NCBI GenBank assembly: GCA_030673895.1
Contig: JAUTCR010000052.1
Location: 1-64,000, forward strand
DNA length: 64,000 nucleotides
Source: Verrucomicrobiota bacterium JB023
Lineage (GTDB): Bacteria > Verrucomicrobiota > Verrucomicrobiia > Verrucomicrobiales > Akkermansiaceae
Reading direction: 5' to 3'
Part shown: piece after piece, positions 28,022 to 37,724 of the stretch
Layout of the letters: every line of letters starts with the position of its first letter
Position numbering within the stretch: the first letter of the stretch is position 1
Made by a program: the position numbers and the translations under genes
Notes under the pieces: model-generated
Told to the model about the DNA's origin: nothing
Database searches by the model: none
Seen by the model: the letters and a program-made list of their open reading frames with translations, nothing else

Positions 28022-29753
28022 GCACGAGAAGCTCAATCCAAGAACTCGTCGCGGGAGACCAGCCGCTGACGACGGGCGCGTTCTCAATTCGCTCGCGGCC
28101 AAAGAGCTCGATGAGATCCTCGGTCTCGTCATCAACGGGCTCGACCTGTTGCAGGGTGAGGAGCGGCCAGATGGAGTCCTCGTCGATGCGCCAACGCTTC
28201 TTTTGCACGACCGAGAGAACCGAATTTTCGGGTTCCAGCTCCCGCTCCTTCACCTTGGCAAGGAAGCCGGTGACGTCCTTGTCATCGAAGTCATCGTAGT
28301 ACCAGACGAGGGATTCTTCCTGATAGCCGGCGGCTTCGAGCCGTCCGGGGCCGAGGTCACCGGTCAGCTCATGGAGACGGATGGTGAGGTGGGCATTGCG
28401 CGCGAATTGGGCCGCCAGGGTCACCGTGACCACGACGACGGCAGTGAGAATGACGAGCGGGCGAAGCTGGAGGGATTCGACTCGGGAAAGAAGTTGTCCG
28501 GCCCGCGCAAGGGCCGCGAAGAGGACTCCCGCGGCGAGGACAAGTCCGGCAAGAGAGCCATCCGCATGGGGCGAGAAGCTCTGCATGATGCCGGCCAGGA
28601 TCAGCAATCCACCGAAGAGGTAAGGCAAGCCAATGGCAACAGCGCGGAAGGTTTTGCCGAGCTTGCCGAGGTCGACGGAAGCCTTCGGGAGAACGGCGAG
28701 GAGCAGGAAGAAGGCAGGATACCCGGGCAGGATGTAGTGGGGCAGCTGCGTGGCGTAGAAGGAGAAGATAAGGAAGGGAGCCAGCAGCCAGGCGAGCAAG
28801 AAGCGGACCTCGAGCGTGCCTGCGCGGAGCCCCTTTTTCAAGGTGCCGGGTAGGAGCGGACTCCAGGGAAGCAGGAAAGGGATGATGGCGATGAAGTAGT
28901 AGAGGCCGGGGATGAAGAAGCGGCTATTGAGCGCGCCGGTGCCACGCTCGACGACGTGCTTGCCGATGCCGATGCCGAAGTAGGCACCCCGCGTATCGAT
29001 AAGGGCGGGAATGCCCCAGATGGCGACGAGGGCGAAGGAGGGGATGATGGCGAGGAGAAAGGCCTTTTGCGCGGGCCAGAGCTGGCGGCGTTGCTCAGTG
29101 AGTTCAGCGGTCTCCTCATCGTCGGCTTTCCGTCCTTTCCACCAGAAATAGAGTGGCAGGATAAGGAGGGGGAGTCCCGGGATGAGATGGGCCAGCGGTC
29201 CCTTGGCGAGAAACCCAAGGGCCAGCCAGAGGGCGAGCCAGCCGGTCTGGGGGAGCCGCTTTTCCGGCTCGCGGATGATTTTGTGAAGGGCGGATGCGCT
29301 GAGGGTGATGAAGAGGATAAGCGGCAGATCCGCCACCGCCATCCGGGAGTGGATGAGCACCTGCAAACACGTCAGCCAACCGGCTCCCGCGAAGAAGGCT
29401 CCCCGCCGCGAGGCACCGAGCCGGAGGGCGAAGAAATAGATGGCCAGCGCCGTGAGCCAGGAGGCTTGCACGGAATGAAGACGCGAGGAGAACTCATTGA
29501 TGCCAAAGACCGCGAAATTGGCCCGCATCCACCAATAGGTGAGCGGCGGCTTGTCGAAGCGGTATTCGTCATTGAAGTAGGGGACGACCCACTCGCCGCG
29601 ATCGATCATCTCCACCGTCGCGTGGGCGAAGCGGGGCTCGTCGCGGTCGATCAGAGGCAGGTTCCATAGCCCGGGTAGCAGGGTGAGGAGGGCCAGCAAG
29701 GTGAGGCCGAGAGGCGAGAAGAGCTTTTGGAGCTTGGACGATTCGTGATTCAC
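28008..29753 (-). CDS. GT39-family (ArnT/PMT-like) membrane glycosyltransferase
   Basis: 581 residues with about 11-12 TM helices. The first periplasmic loop has the GT39 motif DRDEPRFAHATVEM (acidic catalytic pair), then WVVPYFNDEYRFDKPPLTYWW, as in ArnT, which moves a sugar from undecaprenyl-phosphate to lipid A. A soluble C-terminal domain (about 450-581) ends the protein. It is preceded by LAB_N and GT2 genes on the same strand, the standard partners of such enzymes. The donor sugar is unknown. Confidence 0.93.
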   Translation of the reverse strand: MNHESSKLQKLFSPLGLTLLALLTLLPGLWNLPLIDRDEPRFAHATVEMIDRGEWVVPYFNDEYRFDKPPLTYWWMRANFAVFGINEFSSRLHSVQASWLTALAIYFFALRLGASRRGAFFAGAGWLTCLQVLIHSRMAVADLPLILFITLSASALHKIIREPEKRLPQTGWLALWLALGFLAKGPLAHLIPGLPLLILPLYFWWKGRKADDEETAELTEQRRQLWPAQKAFLLAIIPSFALVAIWGIPALIDTRGAYFGIGIGKHVVERGTGALNSRFFIPGLYYFIAIIPFLLPWSPLLPGTLKKGLRAGTLEVRFLLAWLLAPFLIFSFYATQLPHYILPGYPAFFLLLAVLPKASVDLGKLGKTFRAVAIGLPYLFGGLLILAGIMQSFSPHADGSLAGLVLAAGVLFAALARAGQLLSRVESLQLRPLVILTAVVVVTVTLAAQFARNAHLTIRLHELTGDLGPGRLEAAGYQEESLVWYYDDFDDKDVTGFLAKVKERELEPENSVLSVVQKKRWRIDEDSIWPLLTLQQVEPVDDETEDLIELFGRERIENAPVVSGWSPATSSWIELLVLKPE

Positions 29754-29807
29754 CAGGTGGAAAGTGAGAGGGGCTGTTGACCGGGACGCGGGCGCGGGGG
29801 CGCGCCG

Positions 29808-30188
29808 TCAATCCCCGGACTTGGCGGGCCCGTTCTTGAGGTCGAGCAGGAGATTGTAAAGGCCGACAAAGGAAGGAAAGAGATTGGAAAGGACGCCCAC
29901 CGAATCCGTCTTGCCGAAGGTGAAGTAGCTGAGCAGCGAGATGGACCCGAGGACGGACATGATCCAGAAGGCGCGGGGCATCTTGACCTGTTTCGCCTTC
30001 TTGGAAGCAAGGAGCTGGGGGAGCCAGCGCCCGGCGAACATGATCACGCCGAAGTAGCCGACAAGCTTCCAGGGATAGAGAATGACGGTGCGCCCGAAGA
30101 GTTCGCCATGAAAGAAGACCTGGTGCATGAACCCGTCTCCATCAGGGAGATCCGGAGTGGCTTGGGCGAGGATGAGAAGATCAAACAT
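29808..30188 (-). CDS. Lipid-A-disaccharide synthase N-terminal-domain (LAB_N) membrane protein
   Basis: 126 residues with three TM segments ([60 protein letters not shown]). It matches the stand-alone LAB_N family often found between a GT2 and a GT39 gene in lipid A modification clusters, exactly as here. Its start overlaps the end of the GT2 gene by 8 nt, indicating translational coupling. Its role is probably to support sugar-lipid transfer in the inner membrane. Confidence 0.9.
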   Translation of the reverse strand: MFDLLILAQATPDLPDGDGFMHQVFFHGELFGRTVILYPWKLVGYFGVIMFAGRWLPQLLASKKAKQVKMPRAFWIMSVLGSISLLSYFTFGKTDSVGVLSNLFPSFVGLYNLLLDLKNGPAKSGD

Positions 30189-30930
30189 CGGTTGGGTGTT
30201 CTTTCACGCGTTCCTCGGCGCTCGTTTTGCCGACCTTCGCTTGGTGTTCCTCGATCTTGAAGGGGACTTTCCGCTTGATGAGCCAAGAGACACCAATGAG
30301 GTCGTGGATCCCTCTCAGGGCGCGATCCCAGTTGGTGTATTTGGATTCTCCGGCGAAGCGGGAGCGATGATTGACGGGGATTTCGGTGAAGTCATGTTCG
30401 GCTTGCAGCAGGAGGGCGGGAATGTAGCGGTGCATGCCGTTGAAGGGGACGAGGGCATCGATGCACTCGCGTTTCATTGCCTTGAGCGAGCAGCCGGTAT
30501 CGCGGACTCCATCGTGGAGGAAGGCGCGGCGGATCTTGTTCGCGAACTTGGAAGCATAACGTCGGGAGGCGGTGTCCTGACGGTTGGCTCGGTAGCCGCA
30601 GACAAAGTCCTTCTCGGATTGTTCCAGCTCTGCGATGAGCTTGGGGATCTCGGCGGGGTCATTCTGCCCGTCACCATCCATGAGAGCGACGAGGGCTTGG
30701 GTGGAATTGCGAAGTCCGGCATACATGGCGGCGGATTGACCCTTGTTGACGGGAAGCTGCAGGGCCCGGATTTTCGGCACGAAGGATTGAAGAATCTCCC
30801 AAGTCTTGTCGGAAGATCCATCGTTGATGGCGATGATTTCCGCACCGGGGTTTGTCTCGATGACTTCTTCGAGGACGTCCTTGGCGGTTTCTTCCTCGTT
30901 GTAGAATGGGATGATGATGGAGTAGGACAT
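30181..30930 (-). CDS. GT2-family glycosyltransferase (polyprenyl-phosphate sugar synthase type)
   Basis: 249 residues with a GT-A fold. The nucleotide-sugar site begins [10 protein letters not shown], metal-binding DGDGQND is near residue 95, and [13 protein letters not shown] and [24 protein letters not shown] are typical of ArnC/dolichol-phosphate mannosyltransferase-like enzymes. It lacks the C-terminal TM pair of ArnC, so it probably relies on the overlapping LAB_N protein for membrane attachment. The predicted product is undecaprenyl-phosphate-sugar for the two GT39 enzymes here. Confidence 0.92.
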   Translation of the reverse strand: MSYSIIIPFYNEEETAKDVLEEVIETNPGAEIIAINDGSSDKTWEILQSFVPKIRALQLPVNKGQSAAMYAGLRNSTQALVALMDGDGQNDPAEIPKLIAELEQSEKDFVCGYRANRQDTASRRYASKFANKIRRAFLHDGVRDTGCSLKAMKRECIDALVPFNGMHRYIPALLLQAEHDFTEIPVNHRSRFAGESKYTNWDRALRGIHDLIGVSWLIKRKVPFKIEEHQAKVGKTSAEERVKEHPTDV

Positions 30931-31024
30931 CGTGTCTTTGGCTTAATTTTAGGGTGCGGGCACTTGGCTGGCGAGGTTTTCGCGTGTCGTGATGAGTTTA
31001 GGGCGCGTGGCTTGGGCTGGTGGC

Positions 31025-32560
31025 TCAAGGCTCGATTCCCCGTCGCGAGCCGGGCACCGGGCTGGGCCAGCTGGTCACGGACGGGGTTCGATAGACGCGG
31101 AATCTCGGGTACTCGCGTGAGGGGTGGAGATCGTATTCCGCAAGGTATTCGAGGGGACCGAGGTGCTGGAGCATGACCTCACTGGGGGTGCCCCGGCTGG
31201 TTTTCTTCTTGCGGGCGATGACGACCAGTGCCGGTTGACCGGGCTCCGGCCCGGCCCAGAAATCGTATTGGTGATTGATGGTCGGTTTCTCGTTCCAGAC
31301 GTGGACCTCGGGCTGGCCGGGCATGTTAAAGGCTAGCTGGGAAGCCACATCGCGATGCCCGTGGAGGATGATGGCATGACGGCGATCCGGGTCGTGGGAG
31401 GCCACCTCGCGGGCGAGTTCGGGGAAGCCCCAGGCGGTGCGGTTTTGGGCGCGGGCGGCGGGGATGACCTTGAAGAGGGTCTCGGCCAAGGGGAAAGCGA
31501 GCAGAACCAGGGTGGTGAGGGCGGCCGGGAAGATGAGGGCGAACTTGAAGAGTTTGCCGCGCACGTTTGCTCTTGGATCGGTGAGGAGGAAGAGGCTAGC
31601 GGCGCAGGCCAGGGTGCCACCGTGATAGGCACCGGGCCAGTTGGGATTGACGTCTTGGCGAAAGGTCATGAGGAACATGACCGCGAAGGGCAAAGGGCCG
31701 TAGAGGATGAGGAAGAGGAACTTCGGCGCGATGGCGCGCTTCTCGCTGATCCATCTCCGCAGACTCATCGGAATGGCTGCTAAGGCCAGGGGATTGAGGA
31801 GAACTGCGGTGAGGAGGGCGAGCACGCCAAAGCGCTCCAGGATGCCGCCGATCTCGAACTTGTCCGGCTCAAAGTGGTGGGCGGTGTGCTGGAAGGTGAT
31901 CCAATCGTGCTGGGAATTCCAGTAGAGCGGGGGAACGAGGGAGATGAGGGAAAGAACCGGAACCAGGTAGGTGAGGGGATTGCGTAGCAGTGCGGGCCGG
32001 ATGAGCAGGGTGGCGAGAAGGAAAAGGACGATATTGACCAGCATCATCTGCTTCGCGAGGTGGCCGAGAGCGAGGGCAACGAAGAGGACCGCCCAAGCCC
32101 ATCCGGGAGGCGCTGCCTCCTTGGGGAAGAGGATGCGGACGGCGGCGAAGAGGCTAAGATTCCAGTAACAAAGCAGCTGGGCATCGGCCGTGAGAATGGA
32201 TGAGACGACTAGCTGACCGGGAGCCAGCAGGTAGAGAAGCCCGGTCCAGAAGGCGAAGCGTTGCCCGAACAGATGCCGCAGGGTCAGGTAAAAGAAGAGC
32301 GTGCTGAGACCGGCGAGGAGGGTGGAGGTTGCCTTGATGGCGAAGAGCGAGCCTCCCGAGAGCGCATTGACCAAGCCGTGGAGCCAGGCAGAGCCCGGAG
32401 GCTTCGAGTAATATCCCCAGGCAAGATGGCGCCCCCAGTCCCAGTTATAGGCCTCATCCCCCATGATGCCCACGGGATTGAGGAGCAGGTGCCAGAGCAG
32501 CCGCAGCAGCGTGATGCCGCCCAGCCAAAAGAGAAAGAAACGGGTGGAGTTGGTGGTCAT
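31025..32560 (-). CDS. GT39-family membrane glycosyltransferase
   Basis: 511 residues with about 11 TM helices. Its N-terminal periplasmic loop has the GT39 signature GDEAYNWDWGRHLAWGYYSKPPGSAWL. It is distinct from the other GT39 gene at 28008: that one has DRDEPRF, this one GDEAYNWDW, the form common in undecaprenyl-phosphate-dependent transferases of unknown acceptor. It is first gene of the minus-strand GT39-GT2-LAB_N-GT39 run (94 nt before GT2) and divergent from the OmpA gene. Confidence 0.92.
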   Translation of the reverse strand: MTTNSTRFFLFWLGGITLLRLLWHLLLNPVGIMGDEAYNWDWGRHLAWGYYSKPPGSAWLHGLVNALSGGSLFAIKATSTLLAGLSTLFFYLTLRHLFGQRFAFWTGLLYLLAPGQLVVSSILTADAQLLCYWNLSLFAAVRILFPKEAAPPGWAWAVLFVALALGHLAKQMMLVNIVLFLLATLLIRPALLRNPLTYLVPVLSLISLVPPLYWNSQHDWITFQHTAHHFEPDKFEIGGILERFGVLALLTAVLLNPLALAAIPMSLRRWISEKRAIAPKFLFLILYGPLPFAVMFLMTFRQDVNPNWPGAYHGGTLACAASLFLLTDPRANVRGKLFKFALIFPAALTTLVLLAFPLAETLFKVIPAARAQNRTAWGFPELAREVASHDPDRRHAIILHGHRDVASQLAFNMPGQPEVHVWNEKPTINHQYDFWAGPEPGQPALVVIARKKKTSRGTPSEVMLQHLGPLEYLAEYDLHPSREYPRFRVYRTPSVTSWPSPVPGSRRGIEP

Positions 32561-32683
32561 TGGCTTCGTGGGCGCGAGAGCGCCGATTCGGCGTCGAGAT
32601 GCGGAAAATATGAGGATCCGCCTTGGCAGGCAAGGAACCTCTCCACCATTGCGGGAAGGAATCTTTCGGGCTAGAAAGCAGAC

Positions 32684-34036
32684 ATGGAATACGAGGACGG
32701 AGACCGCGACTGGGTTCCGCTGCTGATCGCCGTTTTGCTAGCCCTTCTTCTGGTGGGTGGCGGTGCTTGGTGGTTCTTGCGGATTCCGGTTGCCGTGACT
32801 GAGGAGACGGTCGAGCCAGTGGAGGAAGTTGAGAGTCCGGGTGAAGGCTCACCGGAGAGCCTGGGTCAGCTCGCTGATCCCACGGAGGGGGAGTCGTCTC
32901 AAGATGTTTTAGACAGCCTGGGCGTGAAGGTGCAGGCGGCGGACCCAGAGGACGTGGCTCGCTTGATTGCGGCCCAGCTTGAGGCCGGCAATTTCCAACA
33001 AGCGGCCTCCGCGATGGGGGACGAAGGGCTTTCTTCGCTCGAATTGCAGCGAATCCTGGGGGCGAATGGCGCGCGACCGCAAGGAGTGCGGGAGGTGGGC
33101 GAGCTGGAGACGAACCGACGCAAGCGCTTTGCGGTAGAGTTCGGAGACGAGCGGGAGCCACTCTACCTCGACCTCGCCAAACGGGAGGATGGTCAATGGG
33201 AGGTCGAGTCCGCCCGCCTCGCCGATGAGGCGATGGCCCACTTGCCAGAGCTTGAGGAAGTTGATGCGCCTCCCGGTGAGCGGAATGTTCCCAAGCATGA
33301 CGCCTTGCACGTCAGCGACGCCTTCTTGCAAGCCGCTCTTGCCCAAGAGTTTGAAAAGGCGAAGCGCCATGTCGATACGGCCAGGGTCTCCGATGCGAAA
33401 ATTGCCGCGATGTGCATCCTCTTCGAGGAGGGCCACTACCGCCTCGATCCCGTGAAGCCGCTTAAGGTCCTCTTCAACCGTGAGCGGGCCGCAGGCTATC
33501 TGGCCAATGTGTTGACCGGTGAGAAGGACAAGCCCGCGCAGTTCACCTTGAGTCTGGTGCGTCCGGCGCCGGACGTGCCTTGGCGGGTGAGCGAGATCAA
33601 TCTGGACGCGCTCTTGGCTGATTATGCTGACAGGGTGGCCGGGGGTGATGTCTATTACACTCCGCTGGTTCCTAAGCCCGAGGGAGGCGACCGGCTGGTC
33701 CTTTTCTTTGGCTTTGACCAAGACAATCTGGTGCCTCGGACCGAGCGCCAATTGAGCATCGTCGCCGATGTCCTGAAGACGGATCCGAACCGGAAGCTCA
33801 CCATCAGTGGCCATGCTGACGCTCTCGGGAGCGAGGACTACAATCGAACACTCTCTGCCGAGCGAGCGGAAGCGGTACGCCGTTTCTTGGTCGCTCAAGG
33901 AGTGCGGGCGGAGCAGATTGTGACCATCGCTGCTGGCGAGGCCGAGCCGCTTCGGCCGAATGAAACGGAGGCCGGAGAGGACAATCCGGAAGGCCGCCGG
34001 GCGAATCGACGCACGGAGATCTATCTCGATTTTTGA
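32684..34036 (+). CDS. Membrane-anchored OmpA-family protein
   Basis: 450 residues. An N-terminal TM helix (WVPLLIAVLLALLLVGGGAWWF) is followed by an acidic linker and two unrecognised domains (about 85-190 and 195-320). The C-terminal OmpA-like peptidoglycan-binding domain (about 335-450) has FGFDQDNLVPRTERQL, TISGHADALGSEDYNRTLSAERAEAV and RRANRRTEI. Likely bound to both inner membrane and peptidoglycan. Its TGA stop overlaps the ATG of the M23 peptidase gene, so the two are translationally coupled, pointing to a joint cell-wall role. Confidence 0.9.
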   Translation: MEYEDGDRDWVPLLIAVLLALLLVGGGAWWFLRIPVAVTEETVEPVEEVESPGEGSPESLGQLADPTEGESSQDVLDSLGVKVQAADPEDVARLIAAQLEAGNFQQAASAMGDEGLSSLELQRILGANGARPQGVREVGELETNRRKRFAVEFGDEREPLYLDLAKREDGQWEVESARLADEAMAHLPELEEVDAPPGERNVPKHDALHVSDAFLQAALAQEFEKAKRHVDTARVSDAKIAAMCILFEEGHYRLDPVKPLKVLFNRERAAGYLANVLTGEKDKPAQFTLSLVRPAPDVPWRVSEINLDALLADYADRVAGGDVYYTPLVPKPEGGDRLVLFFGFDQDNLVPRTERQLSIVADVLKTDPNRKLTISGHADALGSEDYNRTLSAERAEAVRRFLVAQGVRAEQIVTIAAGEAEPLRPNETEAGEDNPEGRRANRRTEIYLDF

Positions 34037-34815
34037 TGAAGAAGAAACATGCCCTCACGGTTGGGGTGATATTATTGGCCGCCACCTTTCTCGCTTGGGC
34101 GATTTGGCAAGGACCGGATTCTGGCCCGCCGCAGGTGCAGAATCTCCGCTCATGGCAGGAGGCCGATGCGCCGGGTGGCTACGAGGTCGAGATGGAAGGA
34201 GGACGCCGAGTGCCCGGCTTCGATCATCGCCTGCATCTCCTCAGTGGCATTGAGCGCTTTCGGATCCCACTGGCCAATCGCTTCGACTTTCCGATGGGAT
34301 CGACCGATGGCGCGTTGACCTACAATGCGCAGGCCTTTTGGGAGATGAACGAGCGCCGGGGAGGTCGCCATACCGGCGACGACCTCAATGGCATTGGTGG
34401 GATGAATACCGACTTGGGTGACCCTGTTTTCTCCGTGGCCAATGGCCTCGTCATCTATGCAGGCACGCCGAGTCGCGGTTGGGGTAAGACGTTAATCGTG
34501 GCCCATCGCACCGAGGATGGGGAAATTTTGCAATCCATGTACGCCCACCTGCACTCCATCTCGGTGGCGATGAACACGGTAGTGCAGCGGGGCGAGCGAA
34601 TTGGTCGGGTCGGTGGGGCGGATGGGGTTTATCCGGCTCATCTCCACTTTGAGATGATTGATGCCAATGGCCTCAGCCTGTCGCCGGGTTACCTGATGCA
34701 TCGCACCAATCGGATCGATCCGACGGGCACGCTTGAGGCGCGGCGGGGGCCAGGCCCCCCGGTCTCCATCGACTTGATCTTGGAGAATGCGGAGCGCGAT
34801 CAGGCGGGCTTCTGA
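34036..34815 (+). CDS. M23-family (LytM/lysostaphin-like) peptidoglycan endopeptidase
   Basis: 259 residues with an N-terminal signal anchor (TVGVILLAATFLAWAIW). The metallopeptidase core has zinc ligands in GGRHTGDDLN (HxxxD) and HLHFEMID (HxH) plus the conserved GDPVFSVANGLVIYAG. All key residues are present, so it should cut peptide cross-links of peptidoglycan. The start ATG lies in TGATG with the OmpA gene stop. It is convergent with the EamA transporter, 14 nt between stops. Confidence 0.92.
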   Translation: MKKKHALTVGVILLAATFLAWAIWQGPDSGPPQVQNLRSWQEADAPGGYEVEMEGGRRVPGFDHRLHLLSGIERFRIPLANRFDFPMGSTDGALTYNAQAFWEMNERRGGRHTGDDLNGIGGMNTDLGDPVFSVANGLVIYAGTPSRGWGKTLIVAHRTEDGEILQSMYAHLHSISVAMNTVVQRGERIGRVGGADGVYPAHLHFEMIDANGLSLSPGYLMHRTNRIDPTGTLEARRGPGPPVSIDLILENAERDQAGF

Positions 34816-34829
34816 GCGCTTGAACGGAC

Positions 34830-35720
34830 TCAGGCGAGCAGGGCCACCCCGACCATGATGCCGATCACGGCGAGAACCTTGGTCGGACGGATCTGCTCCT
34901 TGAGCAGCCAAATGCCGAGGGCAAAGGAGACCACGGCCGCCGCCCGGCGGACTGGGGTGATGAGGGAGATGAGCGCCTCCGGCTGGGCGATGGCGCTGAA
35001 GTAGAGGAGATCAGCGAGGAGAAGAGCGACCCCGATGGCCGGGATGGACCAGCGGAACTCGAAGTGATTGCGCTCCCGCCGCTGGAACCACCACCAGAGG
35101 GCGGGCAACATGGCAGGCACGGAGTAGAGGGAGAACCAGGCCTGCACCTCGGTCACGCTGAGGTCGGCATCTTGCAGAAGGAATTTATCGAGAATCGACG
35201 AGCAAGCGCCCAGCATAGTGGCGATGATGATGAGATAGACCGCCTTGCTGCGGTGGAAGTGGATGCCTTCCTTCTTCCCTGCCATGGAGAAAATGAAGAA
35301 TGAGGAGAGAATGATGCCGACGCCGACCCACTGGCGGGTGGTGGGGCTCTCGCCGTAGATCAACAGGGCGAGGGAAATCGTCCAAATTGGGCTGGTGGCC
35401 CGGATGGGGGTGGCGATGGAGAGAGGAAGGGACTTGAGCCCGAGATAGCCAAAGATCCAGGAGGCCACCACGAGGGCTGATTTGGCGAAGACCTGCAAGT
35501 GCTGCAGCGGGGTGATCGCGGTGACGTGAAGGGCAGGATGGGGAAGACTCGCGGGAGCGAGGCCCGACCAGATGACGAGTGGCAGCCAGATGAGGGCTCC
35601 GGCGGCGATTCCCCCAAAGATGACGGGCAGAACAGCGTTATTGGTTAGGGCCGACTTCTTGAGGAAGTCGTAAACCCCAAGAAGAAGAGCGGAAATGATA
35701 GTCAGCCAGAGCCAGGACAC
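34830..35720 (-). CDS. EamA/DMT-family transporter
   Basis: 296-residue integral membrane protein with ten predicted TM helices in two five-helix repeats. The first ends near GIILSSFFIFSMAG and the second near VLAVIGIMVGVALL. The repeated GESPTTRQWVGVGII and KEQIRPTKVLAVIGI segments are the EamA pattern. It probably exports a small metabolite; the substrate cannot be read. It is divergent from the coiled-coil protein gene. Confidence 0.9.
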   Translation of the reverse strand: MSWLWLTIISALLLGVYDFLKKSALTNNAVLPVIFGGIAAGALIWLPLVIWSGLAPASLPHPALHVTAITPLQHLQVFAKSALVVASWIFGYLGLKSLPLSIATPIRATSPIWTISLALLIYGESPTTRQWVGVGIILSSFFIFSMAGKKEGIHFHRSKAVYLIIIATMLGACSSILDKFLLQDADLSVTEVQAWFSLYSVPAMLPALWWWFQRRERNHFEFRWSIPAIGVALLLADLLYFSAIAQPEALISLITPVRRAAAVVSFALGIWLLKEQIRPTKVLAVIGIMVGVALLA

Positions 35721-35819
35721 GGGCGCGGTGTGACTGCGGTGAGCCGGATGGTCAAGTCAGGGTTCCGGCTCCGCTTTTTCGCATCGCTTATTGATAACGG
35801 ATTTGATTGCTTGGAGATA

Positions 35820-37718
35820 ATGAAACGATTGGGTTGCTTGATGATGATGGTGGCGGGAGCCGGAGCGCAGGTTTACACGCCCCCACCTCCCGCGCCCGGC
35901 GGCGGGCCTCCTCCCCCGGTCGATGTGGCGCCCGCCCCTCGGGAGAAGGAGGCGGAATCTCCCTTTGGCCAAGAAGTCCCGCTCCTTGATCCGGCGGCTG
36001 AGACGGTCACCGTCGCCGGGATCGCGATCCCGCTCGGCGATTCCCGCGTGATCAAGGCCCGCTTCGAGAAGTATCTCAATGAGCCGCCCGAAGATTCAGA
36101 GGAGGCCCAGCTCTATCGGGAGACGATCGACGAGGTGCTGGAAATCCTTTCCCCCCAACGGCTTGCCAGTCTTTCCGGAACCCAGGGGAATGGCCCGAGC
36201 CTCGCCGAGGCCTTCAAGCTGCTTCCCCAGGCTGCGGCTTATCCGGGCGATGCCCGTGTCTCTTCCTCATTGGCTGAGGCGGTCTATACCGCGATGCTGG
36301 CCAAGCAGGATAACCGGAACCTCCGTCACATCAATGAAAAGCTCGCCGAAGAGCGGGAAAGGGTGAGCAAGACGGCGGACGACATGGCGCGCAATGAGAG
36401 ACCGAATCGCATGAACGTCGAGAAGAAGGTCACTGAGCAAGGCGACCGGCGCATCGAGGAAACCTTCTCCCCGGGCGTGGGCGAGCAGTCCCACCGCTAT
36501 GCGGAGCACGTCCGCCGCCTGGCCGAGATTGAGGCCATGCGAAAGGCCAATATTGCGCGCACCGAGGTGTCCCTGATCAGCTCCAAGTCGCAATATCAAG
36601 CGGCCATGATCCAGTGGTTCTTGCAGCGCCGCTTCCAGCACGTGCTGATGGCCTCCCGCTTTTACAATCAGATTTGGCGGGACGGCGACCGCGTCCTGCA
36701 AATCAAGGAAGGCTCCGATGTATCGCGCCTCTTCTCCGAATCTCTCGGGACCACACCCACCGTATCCACCCTGGATTCCTTGGCCTCGGAGGCCATCCGG
36801 GATTCCGAGAAGGCGATTGGCGCCTTCAACTATCTCCTCGATCAGGGTGAGATCCACACCGCCTCCCAGCGCTTGATGGAGGCCTTCGCCCTAGGCGAAT
36901 ATCTTGAGCCCGTTGCCACCCTTCCTCTCTCTCGCAAGCGCCAGGTCCAGGGCTACATCCGCGACCTCAATCTCCTCTACGGCGCCATGCAGGCACGGGA
37001 TTACGGAAGAGCCAAGGAATTGGTGACCGCTCTCAAGTCGCAGGCCCGGGACTTCCCTGCAGCCAAGGCCGATGGCGCCATCGCCGGCTACACCTTGGCC
37101 AGTGACCTCGCTATCGAGGAGGCCAAGGCTGCCCTCTTGGCGAAGCAAAATGACAAGGCCTCTGAATCCATCAAGCAGGCCGCCACCATCTGGCCAACCA
37201 ATCCCAAGCTGCAGGAATTTAGCTCGATGGTGGGCTCGACCTCGGAACTCGTGACCGCGCGCAATGCCTTCGACCGGCTGCTGAGCGAGGGCAATTATCG
37301 GGAAATTGCCAAGCGCGCCCAAGAGGGCGAGTTCATCCTCGCGGTGCGCGGCGACGAGGAGCGGACAGCGGCCTTGCGTGAAATCACGGACAACTTGCAA
37401 GCGATCGAGGTGGCCATCTCGAAGGCGGAGGAATTCTCCAAAGTAGGGGCGGACTACGCGGCTTACGAGCAATTGGCGCGCATCCGGGAAGAGTTTCCCG
37501 ATGATCCCAAACTCGGTCGGGAGATTGAATTGCTGGCGCCCCGGGTGGCCGATTTCACCAAAGCACTCGATGAGGCCAACAAGATGCGCAATCGACGCGA
37601 GCCGCAAATTGGCTCAGCCATGGCTCATTACCTTAAAGCCCGCGCCATCTACCCGAACTCCGAACTCGCCGAGGAAGGAATCACCGCGATGATGGCGGAG
37701 ATCCTCCCGGGCGAGTGA
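35820..37718 (+). CDS. Large secreted helical/TPR-like protein of unknown function
   Basis: 632 residues with a signal peptide (about 17-20 residues), a Pro-rich segment, then an almost entirely helical body with coiled-coil parts (about 190-270) and TPR-like helices towards the C-terminus (about 380-632). A GGAG ribosome site precedes ATG 35820; the frame extends 30 codons upstream, but the signal sequence favours this start. Only 6 nt separate its stop from the convergent manA gene. Homologues appear restricted to this lineage as far as I can tell, and function is unknown. Confidence 0.78.
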   Translation: MKRLGCLMMMVAGAGAQVYTPPPPAPGGGPPPPVDVAPAPREKEAESPFGQEVPLLDPAAETVTVAGIAIPLGDSRVIKARFEKYLNEPPEDSEEAQLYRETIDEVLEILSPQRLASLSGTQGNGPSLAEAFKLLPQAAAYPGDARVSSSLAEAVYTAMLAKQDNRNLRHINEKLAEERERVSKTADDMARNERPNRMNVEKKVTEQGDRRIEETFSPGVGEQSHRYAEHVRRLAEIEAMRKANIARTEVSLISSKSQYQAAMIQWFLQRRFQHVLMASRFYNQIWRDGDRVLQIKEGSDVSRLFSESLGTTPTVSTLDSLASEAIRDSEKAIGAFNYLLDQGEIHTASQRLMEAFALGEYLEPVATLPLSRKRQVQGYIRDLNLLYGAMQARDYGRAKELVTALKSQARDFPAAKADGAIAGYTLASDLAIEEAKAALLAKQNDKASESIKQAATIWPTNPKLQEFSSMVGSTSELVTARNAFDRLLSEGNYREIAKRAQEGEFILAVRGDEERTAALREITDNLQAIEVAISKAEEFSKVGADYAAYEQLARIREEFPDDPKLGREIELLAPRVADFTKALDEANKMRNRREPQIGSAMAHYLKARAIYPNSELAEEGITAMMAEILPGE

Positions 37719-37724
37719 AGCGGA

